Assembly: GCF_000189635.1 (NCBI RefSeq) | Contig: NW_002476375.1 | Location: 125,479-189,478 of the forward strand | DNA length: 64,000 bases | Origin: Tetrahymena thermophila SB210 | Lineage: Eukaryota > Ciliophora > Oligohymenophorea > Hymenostomatida > Tetrahymenidae | Direction: 5' to 3' | Shown: positions 48,372-61,526 of the stretch, piece after piece | Numbering within the stretch: the first letter of the stretch is position 1 | How the letters are laid out: every line of letters starts with the position of its first letter | Notes under the pieces: model-generated | Database searches by the model: none | Told to the model about the DNA's origin: nothing | The model's input: only the letters and a program-made list of their open reading frames with translations | Translations under genes and position numbers: made by a program

Positions 48372-49895
48372 TCATTTGAAATAAATAAATGAAAAAATAA
48401 TAGTAATCTATGCATTTGAAATAGAGTAAGAAGATGGTGATTAAATTATATGATAGCAGAAATGTGAAATTTGAGACTTAATTTTCGTATTAAAGAATGA
48501 AAAAATATACAAACACAATACAAATATGATTAAATACTTTTGAAGAAAAGTATATGTAATCTATGAATAAAGTATAAGTAAAATTTTTTAGTAGGCAAAT
48601 TATCTTTGTATTATATATTATTTTAGATAAATTTGTTGGTTTTTTTGACTAATAACTGAGCTATCAAAAGAAGGTCTACTGAGCAATTGATGGAGTTGTT
48701 TTTTTTTGTTTGTTTGTTTTTAATTTTTTAGTTATATATATATATATATTATAGGAGTAAATAATTCAAATGTTTCATGTTTAAATTAAATAGAGGCTGT
48801 GAAGCATCGGATAAATTAATCCTGGCTTGTGCATACCTACCTTATTCAGGCAACCTTCAGTGACTCTCAGTTATCAGTAGAAGTAAGATTGTTTAAAACA
48901 ATCTAACTTACCCTTCATTGGGGTTGCATAATTTGCTTGCATTTCTTGAGGTTGTTAATGTTGATCTTGTGGGCGTTTTTGCCACAACTATAGGAATTTT
49001 TACGTTAACTATCTGGATATGAAATGCGTCTTTGTTTGGTAACTGAGTTGGATTTATCTCTAATGGCAATTTCAATATTTTTATTCATTTTCTTAGAGTT
49101 GTCTTCTGAGTATGTATGTATTTACTTGGTTTTGGTTTATTTATTTGTTTGTATTGCTTTTTTGCTTTTATTTAAATTATTATTATTATTAAAAATTTTG
49201 GATGATGATTTCGTTATTTTTATAAAAAATTTTTATAATGTAGAAATCATCGATTTTTTTTCTTATCATTATTAATTTTTAGGCTTAATACATACGAACA
49301 AAATAGACAGACCAGAGAGAAATTTTATGTACTAAAGAATTTTTTATCAGTTTATAAATTGGTTGATAATACATGAATAAAACTACCTCTAACTGGTTCA
49401 TCGTATGGGTAACTGATTGGTTTGATATTATTGCCGACAATTAAAAAATGAATAACACATCCACTTTTGATAAAGATTTTGTAGGAATCAGAACCAATTT
49501 TACAACATTTTTTTTGCTGTTGCTACTATTCCTAGTGAATGTAAATAAATAATCTTCTGCTCAGAACATAGCTAGCTATTCTAATAAAAAATTCTTTTTC
49601 TTGATAACTAGTTGAGCTTGGGAGATTTATGATAATCGACTAAATTGATTGGATTTGCTGTTTGAATTTTATTCAATTTTAATACCTTTATAAACAATCC
49701 ACCCCAAAGAAGAATTATTTACTGCATATTCATCAATCTATATGTAATAATAATAGTTATTATTATTTATAATAATTATAATTATGACTATAATTCAACA
49801 CTCAAATCAATTGGCGTCATATCTAGAAGCAAAAAAATGTTTAGTATGAATTTGTAATACTATCTTTCTTTATCTTCAAAAATTGGTGGTAGCAT
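48372..49895 (-). CDS. Hypothetical Q-rich protein, four exons
   Basis: My model, read right to left, has exons 49609-49895, 49126-49531, 48912-49059 and 48372-48796. The introns are 77 nt (GTTATC...CACTAG), 66 nt (GTAAAT...CATTAG) and 115 nt (GTAAGT...TCACAG). All phases agree, every internal TGA falls inside an intron, and the product is 421 residues. It begins with a mixed N-terminal part (MLPPIFEDKERQYYKF) and continues through a region with hydrophobic strands. A poly-Gln/Asn stretch, a QKRPQDQHQQPQEMQ segment and a Ser/Gln-rich tail follow. The hydrophobic plus-strand frame at 49024-49275 is its antisense shadow. Upstream codons before the chosen Met also read well, so the start may be earlier, and the last exon is the least certain part. 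Confidence 0.55.
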
Positions 49896-52287
49896 TCTAT
49901 TACTTGACCTATAAATTCTTTGTTAATAATTCTTAGCCAAAATAAAAACACGACACTACTAACAAACTTATAAATGAATAAATAAATAAAGAGCATGAAA
50001 CAAATAACTTATAAAAAATAAAGTAGTTAGTGATCATGATCTGCAAGCAAATAATATCTTTGTTTTCTCTTTTATTTAGAGGAAAATAAAATTTTATAAC
50101 GTGTTACTTTTAGAATTTTTCTTCTTAATTTCTCTTTAATTACTTAGTTCAATTTTTTGATCTTTTTCATGTTTCCTTAAATAGAGAGAATTTAATAAAT
50201 GATTTGTGTATGTTTATATGTCTTTCATGTGTTTGTATTTGCTACATACACTTGCTGGACTGATTTTAAATTTAAAAAGGCATATCAATAAAATTTTCGT
50301 ACTCTTTCTTGCCTCTACTTGCTTTTGCTTTATTTGATGAAAAATAGATGATGTCATATTTATATAAAGTAGAAAGTAGATTATATAAATAAAGTATGTT
50401 TGTTAAACATGAATCTTATTTATGTTATCTATTAGGTTTTATTTTGTTTGAAAGAGAGGGCTCACCTTATTTTTGCTCTAAAAATTAAAAAGTTAAGCAA
50501 AATGTAAGAGTATTTTTGATCTTAAATGTTGATTCCTGATGAGATGTCTGATGGAAAAACCAATCATAGCATGTAAAAATGAATTGCTAGAAAAAGAGAA
50601 ACATAAAAAGAGTTTAGAAAGATCAAGATAGTTAAAAATAAATCATTTAAAGATACATTTTTTTCTAAATCTTTTTGATGTTTGTCTATTATCTCTGTTA
50701 AAATTTTATTTCTTTTATATTAAATATGCACATTTGTAAGAAAATCAACCAATTTTCAAGTAGAATGGATACTTATTGCTATAAATCAAAATGGTAACAT
50801 TTAGACACACATAAATATAGTCTAGACTTAAATAAATTAAAAAAAACAGTTAAATACATTTCTTTTTGAAAGAAATGTATGTATCTTAGACAAAATTTAG
50901 CAGTCATTATGAAGCATTATTAATTTTATGTAAATAATGATAAGAAAATAAGTGAATTCTAAGTGCATAAGTTTAAAAATAGGACTTATATTTTTTTATA
51001 ATCTTACTAAATTATCTATTCCTTATTATTTAACTATGAAATATTTACTACTGAGTTATTTTTTTAGAATATTTCTCCAAAAGTCTTTGAAATAAGCACA
51101 TTTTTTGTATTTTTAATACAGAAAATTTACTATTTTTAGTAGAATAAATAGGGAAAATTATTAGATAGCATTTAAAATATTTAGATAATATTTTTCAGAT
51201 TTTTAAACTAAACAAAAACAGATAAAATAATTTTTTTAATTTTAATTGACTACTTATAAACATAAATGAATAGATAGATTTTTATATTAATGAATGTAGA
51301 TAAAAGCTGTTTAATTTCTTAATATTTTTACATTAATCACCGTTTTTTAATTCTTGTAAAAAGAAAATATTAAAGCAAAATATATGAAAATAATAAAGAA
51401 GAAACACACTTTTCATTCATGATTATAAAATGATAAATAATTAATAAAAATAAATGAAGTCTTACAGATATTAATTTTAAAATTAATTTTTTTGTATTCA
51501 TAAAATAAACAAACATACAGCTAAAAAACTAAAAAGTAAAAATACTTAATCAAATTTTTAATAGAAAAATATTCAATTAATTTCCTAAAATAATTAATCT
51601 ATTTAAATCATTAATAAATATTATTAATAATTAATTATTTTCAAAAGATTAAAAGAATTTTAGAAAATTATTTAATTTTATAAAGTATGCTCCTCAAATC
51701 AATATATTTCATTCTCATTTCGAAATATTTAAAATCAATTAATTATAATTCTTCAATTTATATATTTAATTTTTTGTATTTTTAAATTACATTTTTGATC
51801 TTTTGGGTTTTTTATTATAGTTTTTCAATATTATGTTGTTTTAATTTTTTTTCACCAGTTTATGGTGTTTATTTATTTATTTTCTATTATTTATAATCAA
51901 AGATTAATTTCTATAAATTTAAATTAAAATATTTCTCTTAAATATTCAAATGTAAAATAACTTTTGTTAGTAAATCATTTAAAATATGATAGTATAATTT
52001 TTTGTAGATTTATAAATTTTTAAAAAAGGTATTTAAAATAGGTAATAGAATTTGCTATTTATTTCAAAGCTTTAATATTTTTTTCTTAAAAATATTAAAT
52101 AAAAATGATAAAATCTAAGATATTTTAATATAAACAACAATTTTAAAGAAAATAGTTTAAAAAGAAATGACTTAATAGAGTAATAAGCTTATTTATTTAT
52201 TTATTTTTTAAAGGAAAGGAATAAAATTTAATAAAGTAGAAATTGTAGGTAGAGAAATAATATCTATTTTGGTAATAATTAATTTAT
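49896..52287. other. Gene-poor stretch
   Basis: No supported gene. A slightly GC-richer part at 50430-50640 has short protein-like frames on the plus strand (one starts MLIPDEMSDGKTN, one is a Lys/Glu helix), but no model connects them. The remainder, especially 51000-52250, is extremely AT-rich. Confidence 0.5.
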
Positions 52288-53719
52288 TCATTCTCTTTGT
52301 AACCTTTTTGCAAGGTTGTCCAATCCATTTGCAAACACTTATTCTTATATGCCAGATATTTGGTTTTCTATAAGTATTGAAAATGTTTATTAAAAATTCA
52401 AAAAGTAATTTAATTTTAAAATTACAAACAAAGGATATGATTTAGCTGAGACTCTTTTAGCTGTTAACTTAACCGTTTTTCATTTCCTCATTTAACATAT
52501 TCATTTAGCTATAATAAAGAAGCAGCTTCTTCTTTTCTTCGTCAGTAAGATGATCTAAATCTGCAAATTAAATATTTTCAAAATTAATAAAGTCTTATTC
52601 TTGCTACTCGAATAGTTCATTGACCTCATTTACTTATCTTTTCAAGATACTTTACTCTGCTACATTTTTAAGTTTTTTGCCAAACATAGTTGCTTTAAGC
52701 ATTCCTCCAAATTAAGCTTGAGCTTTTTGCTTTTCTTTATTCATATGTTCATTAATTTCTTTTCCATCAGGAATGCCCATATCTTAAATATTCATTGCAT
52801 AATCTTAAGGATTTTTTGTAATGTCAGATTCAACACTAACATTGTCTCTGATGTCATCTTAGTTTTTATTTTTCTTTCTCCTTTCATCAATTTCATTTTC
52901 CCAATCTTTTTTATTACCATCTTTTTGCTATTTAATTGACTCCATATATTATTTTTATTAAATCTAATGCATATTTTCTCTCTCTTCTATCAATTATTTG
53001 TTGTAATAATAATCAGCAGGTTGTGTTCCAAATAATCCAGTATTCGAAACACAATAATGGCACTAGTCTCTTGGTAGTTCGCTGTAAATATCCATCATTT
53101 ATTACTTTCCAGGATCTATAAAATTTTGCTGCTGATTATGAAGAGCGCTATGATTTAGCAAGTTAGGATTTACATATGTTTAACAGCTAACAAGCTAAGA
53201 ATGTGAAGGTAACTATTAAAATTAACTCATAAGTGGAGGAGGAACAGCATCTCCTGCACGATAGTAGTAAAGCGATTATTCATCTATATTTCTTGGCATT
53301 TAAGGTGATTAATTACTTTAATATTGAGGTAAACTACCTGAATAAATTGGAGATTAATGGTGAGTTGGACTGCTAAGTCTTTAAGTATACTATTTGAATG
53401 GAGAGGATAAATCATTTTATTCAACTAATTCTCTTGTACGATTTAATAAAGTTTTTTTGTAGCTTCCATTAATCTACAGAGTAGGTACTTTTGTAAGAAT
53501 ATTATCATTTTCGTATGCTCTGTGAATATTTAAATTGGATGCAGCTTATAAATAATCTAAAGTTCTAACATTTGAAGCATAACCACTTTATTGATTTAAG
53601 GGAACATTCTAAATTGGAACAGTCCTATCTAATCTATAATAATTACTTGGTGGTACAACTTGCTTAACTCCCAATTAATCTATTGTTTCAAATTAATACT
53701 TGCTGCTTGCCTAATTCAT
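52288..53719 (-). CDS. Hypothetical Q/S/P-rich protein with helical C-terminus, two exons
   Basis: Exons 52426-53719 and 52288-52367 (minus) join through a 58-nt intron (GTAATT...TTATAG) in phase 1, giving 457 residues ending at TGA 52290-52288. Reading through the intron would add ~150 Phe/Ile-rich residues, so splicing is well supported. Residues 1 to ~200 are disordered-looking, rich in Gln, Ser, Asn, Tyr and Pro, with Ser-Pro steps suited to phosphorylation. A C-H-Y-C motif lies near the middle. A long charged, probably coiled region follows (EERENMHQIQQKQYMESI and onwards), and the end is an amphipathic GLDNLAKRLQRE. No enzymatic motif is seen. An architectural or cytoskeletal role is possible but is only inference. 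Confidence 0.82.
52368..52425 (-). other. 58-nt intron in the gene at 52288-53719
   Basis: GT...AG ends on the minus strand, almost no G or C inside, and phase 1. It is typical of the short introns in this window. Confidence 0.75.
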
Positions 53720-55086
53720 TTATTTGCTTTTATTCTGTTTATAGAATTTGTTTTAATTCTAAAAATGACTGAAAAAAATATTGATAAAAATAAATTTCAT
53801 AAATATGTTTTATAAGCTAAGAAAGAAAATTTTAGAAAAATCAATCTAATACCTAAGACTAAATAAGAAGAACTTGGATTTAATTTAAAGTTGAATTCTT
53901 AAAATGCTAATAATTGGTTATAATTATGGTTTATCTTTACAAGTTTAATAGCTGAAAGTTAAAGATATAAAGATACAATAAATAAATAAGATGTAATTAT
54001 TAATTAATATTTTTTATTTCCAGTCATAAATTAATTGATAACTAACTAACTAATTAATCTATCAAATAATTTAAAAATTTTGAGTCAGTTTAAATAAATA
54101 AATTAAAAATATTCACTCAATTAGTACTTTTTAATTAACTTTTAGTGATATAAATAATTAATTCTTTCATTTAGGAAAAAAAAGAGTTAATTTAAAGTTA
54201 AGTTAATAAATATATTTATTTTATTTTAATTATTTGAGTGATGAAAAATAAGCAATAAGTTTTATGCAAAATATTTTATCATAATATTCTCTTTAAAAGT
54301 TTCATATTCTAATAGTTTAAAAATGATTTTATTATTTGTCTTTCTAACAAAATTGTTTCTTTGTGGAATTAAAATTACTTTAGATTTTAAATTCTTTTTT
54401 TTAAATAAAAATAAATTATCAATTTGTTCAAGATTTTCTTAAGAATAAAAATTTATATTAAGCATAAATATGATAGCATTAAAATCCTATAAAATATAAT
54501 TATTTTCCATTACTTTTAATTATTATTCATTTTTAATTTTTACCAGAGCTCCTTATTCAAATTAATTTGACTCATAAAAAGTAAAAATCGTAATATAATA
54601 GAAACTTAATAAATTAATGAGAATTTATAGCATCATAACTTTTAATAGAAAAATAATAATATATATTTACATATTTTTACAATTCTTTCCTTTCAGAAAA
54701 ATAAGAATTTATTTAAAATGGCTCATATACAATACATTTATTTATTTATTATTTTATTTAGAGTTATTTTTTATGAATAAAAACAAACAAAGTTTATTTC
54801 CTCATCGAAATATAAAAATAAAAAATTTTATTGATTGATTGATTAATTCATGAGAATAACATTAAAATTTTATTTTTATATTTTTATGTTTTTATAAAAT
54901 TTACTTTAAATTTGAAACATATTTTATTTATATTAAATACTAAGCTTTTTTACTAAAATTTTGTTATTTTGTACATTTAATTGTTTTATTTGTTTATTTA
55001 TTTATTAAATATTTATAATTATTCCTAAAAAAATTCTATTTTTAAAATCTTTATCTCATATTTAAATGCAGATAATATTTATTGCT
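53720..55086. other. Gene-free spacer
   Basis: Separates two minus-strand genes. AT-rich; frames starting near 54617 depend on the standard code and are not credible. Promoter and terminator signals could not be distinguished. Confidence 0.55.
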
Positions 55087-55569
55087 TCATTAGCTTGCTT
55101 AAAAGTATTCATTCACTTAAAAATTATCATTTACATAATTTTTATAATATTGTTAATATGCTGGGTTATTTTATACTATTGCTGATTATCTGGTGAAATA
55201 TTACTTTTTATCTTCGTATAATCTAGGATATCCAAAAGAAACGTTAGGAATAACCTTTGTTTAACTATTTAGATTTAGCTTAGGTATTTTAGGAGTTTGG
55301 TTTCCAGATTACTACTATGAACTATGAATCTTTAATGAAGCAAATAATACTTGATGATCTATATTAGGATTATTTTATGAATTATATAATGGTTGTGCAT
55401 TTATATCTATTTCATCTTTGTTGCATTTGTAGTATTTTGCAGTAGAAGATAATTTAATCATCTATTCATAAGTATGGTTTTGACTATGCTTTTAAAACTA
55501 ATTACTGTGCTACTAAATATTCTTACTTTTTTATTAGCTTTAATGGTAAACATTATGTTTATTACTCAT
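55087..55569 (-). CDS. Hypothetical polar protein, 160 residues
   Basis: Single exon from the ATG at 55569 to TGA 55089-55087. The composition is Asn, Gln, Ser, Lys and Tyr-rich throughout, with many TAA/TAG glutamines. Small Pro-containing segments occur (PKIPKLNLNSQ, VSFGYPRLYEDKK). No membrane span, signal or known domain is visible. The start lies 263 bases from that of the divergently transcribed gene at 55833, so the two may share a promoter region. Coding status is well supported by length and composition; function is unknown. Confidence 0.75.
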
Positions 55570-55832
55570 TTTAAACTGAAAAATTTTTTAATTATTTAGC
55601 TTCTTTAAAGTAAATCAATTAATTAATTATTAAACTTTTGTTTCAAAATTGATTAATTTTTTATTTGTTATATTTTTCTAAAAATGCTTTTGTTTGGTTT
55701 TATATAGTGAATTTCTGACCAAATACTATTTGAGATGTTATCACAAATCAATTTTAAATTAAAAGTTCTATCTATATTTTTTAAAATCTTAAATTAGCTT
55801 TTGGATATTTCTAATAAATAAATTATTGTTAA
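55570..55832. promoter_or_regulatory. Divergent promoter region
   Basis: 263 bases between the starts of the minus gene at 55569 and the plus gene at 55833. Each start codon is preceded by A/T-rich leader, but I see no distinct TATA or repeated operator-like motif. The regulatory role follows only from position. Confidence 0.45.
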
Positions 55833-57793
55833 ATGTTTTCTCGTGCTTCAAAAGATTCTAATACCTAGAATAAACCCTCTACTGTAAAAGCAGGTACTGT
55901 AAGACAGTAATCTGCCAATGGCCTAAGGGATTTGCAATAAGATTAACCAAATGATTAGCAGTAAAGTGTAAAAAAATCAACACAAAGTAGTTTAAGCAGC
56001 AATATTTCTAAGCCACCATAAATTAAACCTAATATTGCTAAATCACAGTAAAGCTATGAAAAGAACAAAGCCTAAACAGAATTTTACATGTGTCTCATAA
56101 AAGATAGATAATCTACAAATAATAATGAGAGTAGTAATACTAGTAGTAGTTCCAAGCCTCCAAGCTAGAAAGTGATTAGTTCTTCAATTAAAAAAAAAGA
56201 TACTCCTTAATAGGTAGATTATAGAAAAGAAGATTAAGAAGATCAAAGCTTAAATCAAAGCAGCAGAACTGAAGAATTTGTAGGTGATTAAAAATAAGCT
56301 AAGAAAAAATAAGGAGATAACTAAAAGACAAAACAAAATTAAGCTAGTTTGAGTGAATTAGAGTAGCTGAAAGACGAGCTAAATTAACTTAATCGCAATA
56401 ATTATGAATAAAATATAAAACTAAAAGAAGAAAAGATGGAACAAAAGAGACTAAAAGCAAAAATATCTCAATTAGAAACAGATAAAAATAATTTGGTTTA
56501 GTAGATTAAAGAGAAAGATTAAATTATTTAATAAGGACTTTAAAAAATGAAGAATTAATTCACAGAAAAAAGAAATTTTTTAATTCAAAGTTAAATGATC
56601 AAGCAAAGGAGATACATTTAGCATTTAACTAAGCTATCCAAGAGTAATAAGACAATTTCTGCCGAACTTGAGTATTAATTGGACTATTTAAAAGATTTGA
56701 TTGAAAAAGTTTCTAATGACTGTAAGTAATCCAGTATTTCCTAGCAAAGCGAGTAGAAGCTTGAGATGGCAAAATAAAATGTGATCAATTTAAGAAAAAA
56801 ATTAGAAGATCTGAAAAATTAGACTGCCTTCAATTTTAGTTCAAATTTGTTAAAAGAGTTTGATGTTAATTCAGATAAAGATATTTCAAAGTAAACCTTC
56901 TTGATATAATTAGAGCAATCAGCAAACAAGCTATTTAATTCATCATTAACTTTAGTTAACTCAAATGAGCAGAAAAATAAGGTAGATAGATTAATAAATA
57001 AATAATTTAATTAAAAATAAAAATTTTTATATTTTAAAAGGAGATGGCCTAAGTTACGATGGATATAAAAGAATTCGTAGAAGGATGCTTGAGGTATGGA
57101 ATGGACATCTAGATGGGAGAAAATGAATATGAAGTAATTAAGAGTAACGAAGAAATTCGCAATGACGTTCTAAGGAGTGTTAGAGAAAAAGTTGGAGGTT
57201 TTGAGCAACCAATGATCGATAACATATTATTTAATGGGTAATTATTTGAATTCCTTCATAAAATATAGCTTGATAGAAACCAATTAATCCATAAATATAA
57301 AAACACTTCTGCAGTAGAAACATACGTGAACTCCTTAATAACCAACGAGTAAAACAAAAAGATTTTAAAGTAAATTGGAGTATTGCATAGAATTAAGGAT
57401 TGTATAGGAATGGATTTGAATCTATTAAATAAAATGAATAACATAATCAGAACTCTGTTTTTCTAATCACAGATAAGCCTTTAATATTTAAATGAATTTG
57501 TTGTGTAACAACTTCAAACATTAAACTAAATAATTTCTGAATGTATTTTTAAACCCTTCACAGACATGTATGAAATCTACTAAAAATATTATAAACAAGA
57601 AAAAAACAATAACTATCCAATCCACTTAGCTCAAATATTTAACATGAACTGTGAACAAATGAAAATAAATATAGAGTCAATCATTAATCTATAAAATCAA
57701 GAGGTATTCTAAACTAACAGAAATATGAACTTGCCTCTTATAACCTAAATTTAAAAAGTTTACTAAGAATTATATGGAAAACTTGAATAGTGA
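55833..57793 (+). CDS. Coiled-coil protein with disordered N-terminus, two exons
   Basis: Exon 1 (55833-56981) and exon 2 (57041-57793) join in phase 0 across a 59-nt intron (GTAGAT...TAAAAG), giving 633 residues and TGA 57791-57793. Residues 1 to ~150 are Ser/Gln/Lys-rich and probably disordered, with a run of Ser around NTSSSSKPPS. About 165-380 is a long coiled coil rich in Lys, Glu, Leu and Gln (for example LEQLKDELNQL). Exon 2 encodes a separate all-helical domain (MDIKEFVEGCLRYGMD near its start) with hydrophobic heptads. Exon 2 has its own ATG at 57044. I prefer one gene because exon 1 has no stop before the intron and would otherwise overlap exon 2 out of frame. A cytoskeletal or basal-body role would suit the design but is inference. 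Confidence 0.8.
56982..57040 (+). other. 59-nt intron in the gene at 55833-57793
   Basis: GTAGATAG donor after AAG and TTTTAAAAG acceptor, phase 0, almost entirely A/T. Retaining it shifts the frame into a stop shortly afterwards (about 57087). Confidence 0.75.
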
Positions 57794-59137
57794 GTGACAA
57801 TCTTCAAATTATTAAATTATTGAACAAAAATAAATAAATAAATATATTTTAAATATTTCTAACTAAATCCTATTTATTTGTACATACATATTTTCTTACT
57901 TCTTTACATGCATATAAAAATGCACTCTCTGTCATTGAATTTCATATTATTTATTTAATATATTTACTCATAAAAAATAAAAATATCAAATCTATATTTT
58001 TAGATTGCGTCTAAAAAGAAATTATAGATTTTATTATATAAAATTATAGATAGGTTGAATCAATTGATGTATTCAATGTTTGTATAAATTCAAAATACCT
58101 AGTTTCTATGTTTCATATAATTTAATTAAAAGTTAACATTTAGTTGAATATTTATATTAAAATTATCTGCTATTATTTTTTCTAATTTTGATTAACAAAT
58201 GAAAAGTTGAATCAATTAAATTATAGTTTAATAAATATGTTTAAATTTATTTTATTTTTGAAACGAAATCAGAAATTTATTTGTTTTTTTATGAACAAAA
58301 GAAATAGATAATAGATATATCTAAAATATATAAAACAATTTTTATAAATAATTTAAATCAAAAACATTAACAATTTTTAATACTTAAGTATTTTAAATTA
58401 TTTGCTTTTGAGTTTTTGATTATTTATGACGTTTTAAGAAAGAAAATTTACTTTTGAAAGGAATATTATTGAATATGTAAATATTTTATTTAGCAAGAAA
58501 AATAGGAGAAAATAAATTAAAAAGGGTGTTTAAGCTATTAATTTGTAAAAGTAAAAAGTAATATTATTATTAGTTAATTAATTAATTATATAAAATATGT
58601 ATATAAAGTTATTTAAAGTCCGTATGAGATTTATAGTCAATTATATGAATGGATTTATCAATAATTTTGAAAACATTTATTATATCTTAAGTTTATTTTG
58701 TTTGTAATTTATCATTTCTTAAATTTAAATTTATTTTACAACTTTGTTAATTTGAGAGATAGATTTATAATTTATTTATTTATTTACTTATTTGGTAGTT
58801 AGTTAGTGGTATTTAATTTTCTTTTGTATGTATTTACTTAATTATTAATTATCTTGTTTTAAATTTCATGATTTGAAATAGTATGTAACATCGAGACTAA
58901 AATTATACTTTTAAGTGGTAATAGTTGAAAGCTATTAAAGTGTATTATTCAATTAGAAGATTGTTATTATTTAGATTTTATCTTCTTTTTCTAAGCTTGG
59001 AGAAATCAGTAATTAAATTAATTAATTAAATAATTAATTTTTTATTTATGTATTTAAAGAAACATTTATTTGATATTTATAAACTTTTAATTAGTGATTT
59101 CAAATATTCTATTTCTGATTAAAAGATGCTAGAATTC
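57794..59137. other. Convergent intergenic spacer
   Basis: Very AT-rich region between the 3' ends of the plus gene at 55833 and the minus gene at 59138. Nothing specific is seen. Confidence 0.6.
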
Positions 59138-60520
59138 TCAATCTTAAGATTACAATTATTATTTAGTTTCTTATTAATTTTACTCTATTGGTATTTATTC
59201 AGGTTATTAATCTGAATTTGATCTGGAAGAAGCTGATGAAGAGTCATCTGAAGAAGAATCACTGACATTATCGTTTTAGCTTACAACTGAATTTGCATCT
59301 ATTTCTGTTTATGAATTGGATTTAACAAATTTGTTATGTTTATGGTCAGATGCAACTCTTGTAGAGCGGTCGTCTTATTAAAGATCTTCTTCAGTAATTC
59401 TTAAATCACTGCTTTATGAAGAGTTTGTATTAAGAGTTCTTGCACTTTTGTTGCCATTATTTTAGCTAGGATCTCCTGTTAAGCTATCATTTTTTAACCT
59501 TATATTATTAATGAGTTTTTCACTTTGTTGTATTAAATTTTTCTCCTTTCTTAATCTTAGTCTTTCGTTTATGTCCTTCTACTGAGAAGAAATAACATTT
59601 TGTTTATGCTATTCTTTGGCTTAAACTTACAATTCCTAAGCTTTAATGAAATTTGCTTTCTCTATATCTGTCTATTTCTATAATTTTATGTGCTCTATAT
59701 TGTAATGCGCTTTCATCCTATCATGCTTTTTCTATTCAGACAATGTACGGGGTCTGTGGGTTCCCTTATCAAGAGAGGTAATGTGGGTTATTTAACTTTT
59801 TTAAGCATTTTCTTTGATTTTACCTTATTCGTATTAATTATCTTTTGCTGTAGACGAACGTTAGACTTAGCTTTATTAAGAGTCTTATTGCTTTTAAGAG
59901 TTCATCAAGACACTTAATATGCTGTTTGAAGAAAGTGTGGAGGAAATTTTATCTTCAAAGTAGCATTTTATTGGATCTTAAACAGAATCAAAATATTCAA
60001 TGCATTTTGTGTACATTTCTATTAACAATGTAATGTCCTATTAAAAAAAATTTCCTTTCTAAATTTTTTTTTCAGTCTCCATTAACTTTAAATAAAATTC
60101 ACGCGGATGAGGCTTGTTGACAAGTAAGTCATCTTCATTGCTTAATTATGAATTATTTAAATTTTTCTATATGCTGTGATATCCTTCTCTTTCGTTATGA
60201 ACGAAACTTTTGGATTTGGCATTTTATGCTTGAGAATGAACTATATCATTATTTTTATTGCCATTGAACAATGTTTTGACTCCACGCATAGCGTCAATTT
60301 CTTCAGCTAAACTTTATGCCTTTTAAATTTTGTATGAGAAATCCCTTGAGCTATCTGCGTTTTATTGATATTGTCCGTCTTCTCTATATAATTAACTCTA
60401 ATGAGAATTAGCTACTATTTTATTAAGTAATTATTTTTTTGGGTATTATTATCTTTAATTAGCTGTTTCTAAATACTCTTCTTGCTCTTATTTCGTAGCT
60501 CTATCTTAAACACAAAACAT
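59138..60520 (-). CDS. Hypothetical Q/S-rich protein, 460 residues
   Basis: Single exon from the ATG at 60520 to TGA 59140-59138. The first ~100 residues are Gln-rich and polar (ATKQEQEEYLETANQ). Near 145-190 lies the best candidate for a folded part: HPREFYLKLMETEKKI followed by a helix with aromatic residues (LIEMYTKCIEYFDS). A basic, Lys/Gln-rich coiled region follows (about 235-340, including KDINERLRLRKEKN). The tail is acidic and Ser-rich, with a run of Ser and Asp typical of casein-kinase targets. The protein looks structural or regulatory rather than enzymatic, and I do not recognise the family. The small plus-strand frame at 59690 is a shadow. Confidence 0.82.
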
Positions 60521-61283
60521 TATTTATTAATCTATTAATTATTAAATTAGCAAGCAATCAAATCAGTTTGTATGTATCTACAAATTAATATATATACTTC
60601 TTTTTTGTAATTCTTTCTATTTTCGTTAGTCTAATAAAAATCTAATCTATGATCTTAGATGTATCTATATATTTTTATAATATTTTGCTTGCTGTCTCTT
60701 TTTGTGGTTATAGTTAATTAAAAATGAAACCTATTTATATATATTTTTAAAGTTCAGATGTATAATAGAAGCACGATTTTCTTAGTGTAAACTCTGAAGT
60801 ATGTCTTTTACCTTATTGCAATCAAAGCAATATTTTTATTTTTCGATGTTTTATATGGATGAAATTCAAATTTAAACAAATATTAGATGGATTATTTGTA
60901 ATCTCTATTTATCTTTAACAAAAGATTAAATTTTGTTTTTTTTTATTTTTTTAACTTTTTTTTGATAATTTTTTATCTTAATAATAAAATCTAAACATTC
61001 TATTACTTTTTCTTGTACCTCTCTCTGTATCTTTAAATTTCACTTTCTCTGTTTATTTCTATTTTCCATTATTCTAAATATAATTGAGATAGATAGCGTC
61101 AATACTAATTTCATAATTTTGTTTATGTTCATTAAATTGTCAAATTTATGATTTAAAAGTAACTCAATCACTCACTCTATTCCTCATTCTTATAAAATGT
61201 AACAGCTTAATAGAGTATTTTTTTGCTATTAATTTATTTAAAATTCTTAAAAATATTTAATTTTAAATTATTCGAAAACAAAA
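60521..61283. other. Spacer upstream of the minus gene
   Basis: AT-rich and should contain the promoter of the gene at 60520. No motif stands out. Confidence 0.5.
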
Positions 61284-61526
61284 ATGCAAGTAAACTTTTT
61301 ATTTACTCATTATTTTGTCTTAAAAATTTTTTACATTCCTCTTACGACGAAATAAATAAAATCAAGCAAAAAAGAATATTTACAACTCTGTGATAATTAA
61401 ATTAATATAAGGTTTGAGAATTCTCAGTAAATTAGCTCATAGTTGATGAAAATAATTTATTAGAACAAACTACTGTAAGTAATTTATAGCTACTAACACA
61501 GTAAAAAGATAGAGCTAATTAATTGA
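61284..61526 (+). pseudogene. Probable decayed fifth member of the tandem family
   Basis: ATG 61284 begins M-Q-V-N-F-L-F-T-H-Y-F, close to the V-N-F-V-F-T-K-S-N-F start of B1. In the next frame CLKNFLHSSYDEINKI parallels KEKNILYSHNSEIKNF of B1. Back in the first frame an INIRF segment matches the IRF motif of A1, and QLMKIIYQNKLLQV lines up with TILKIVIDKKLCV of B1. The frame ends early at TGA 61524-61526. A Lys/Leu-rich helix-like segment continues to about 61640, where the other members have their coiled coil. The order and spacing of matches agree with the family, but one frame change and the early stop indicate decay, or an unrecognised intron. The resemblance was judged by eye. Confidence 0.45.

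Noticed and set aside
49024..49425. Plus-strand hydrophobic frame resembling a membrane protein
   Set aside because: It is the antisense of Lys/Gln-rich exons of the four-exon minus gene, whose intron phases all agree.
57044..57793. Exon 2 as an independent gene
   Set aside because: The upstream frame has no stop before the GT...AG intron and joins in phase; as separate genes they would overlap out of frame.
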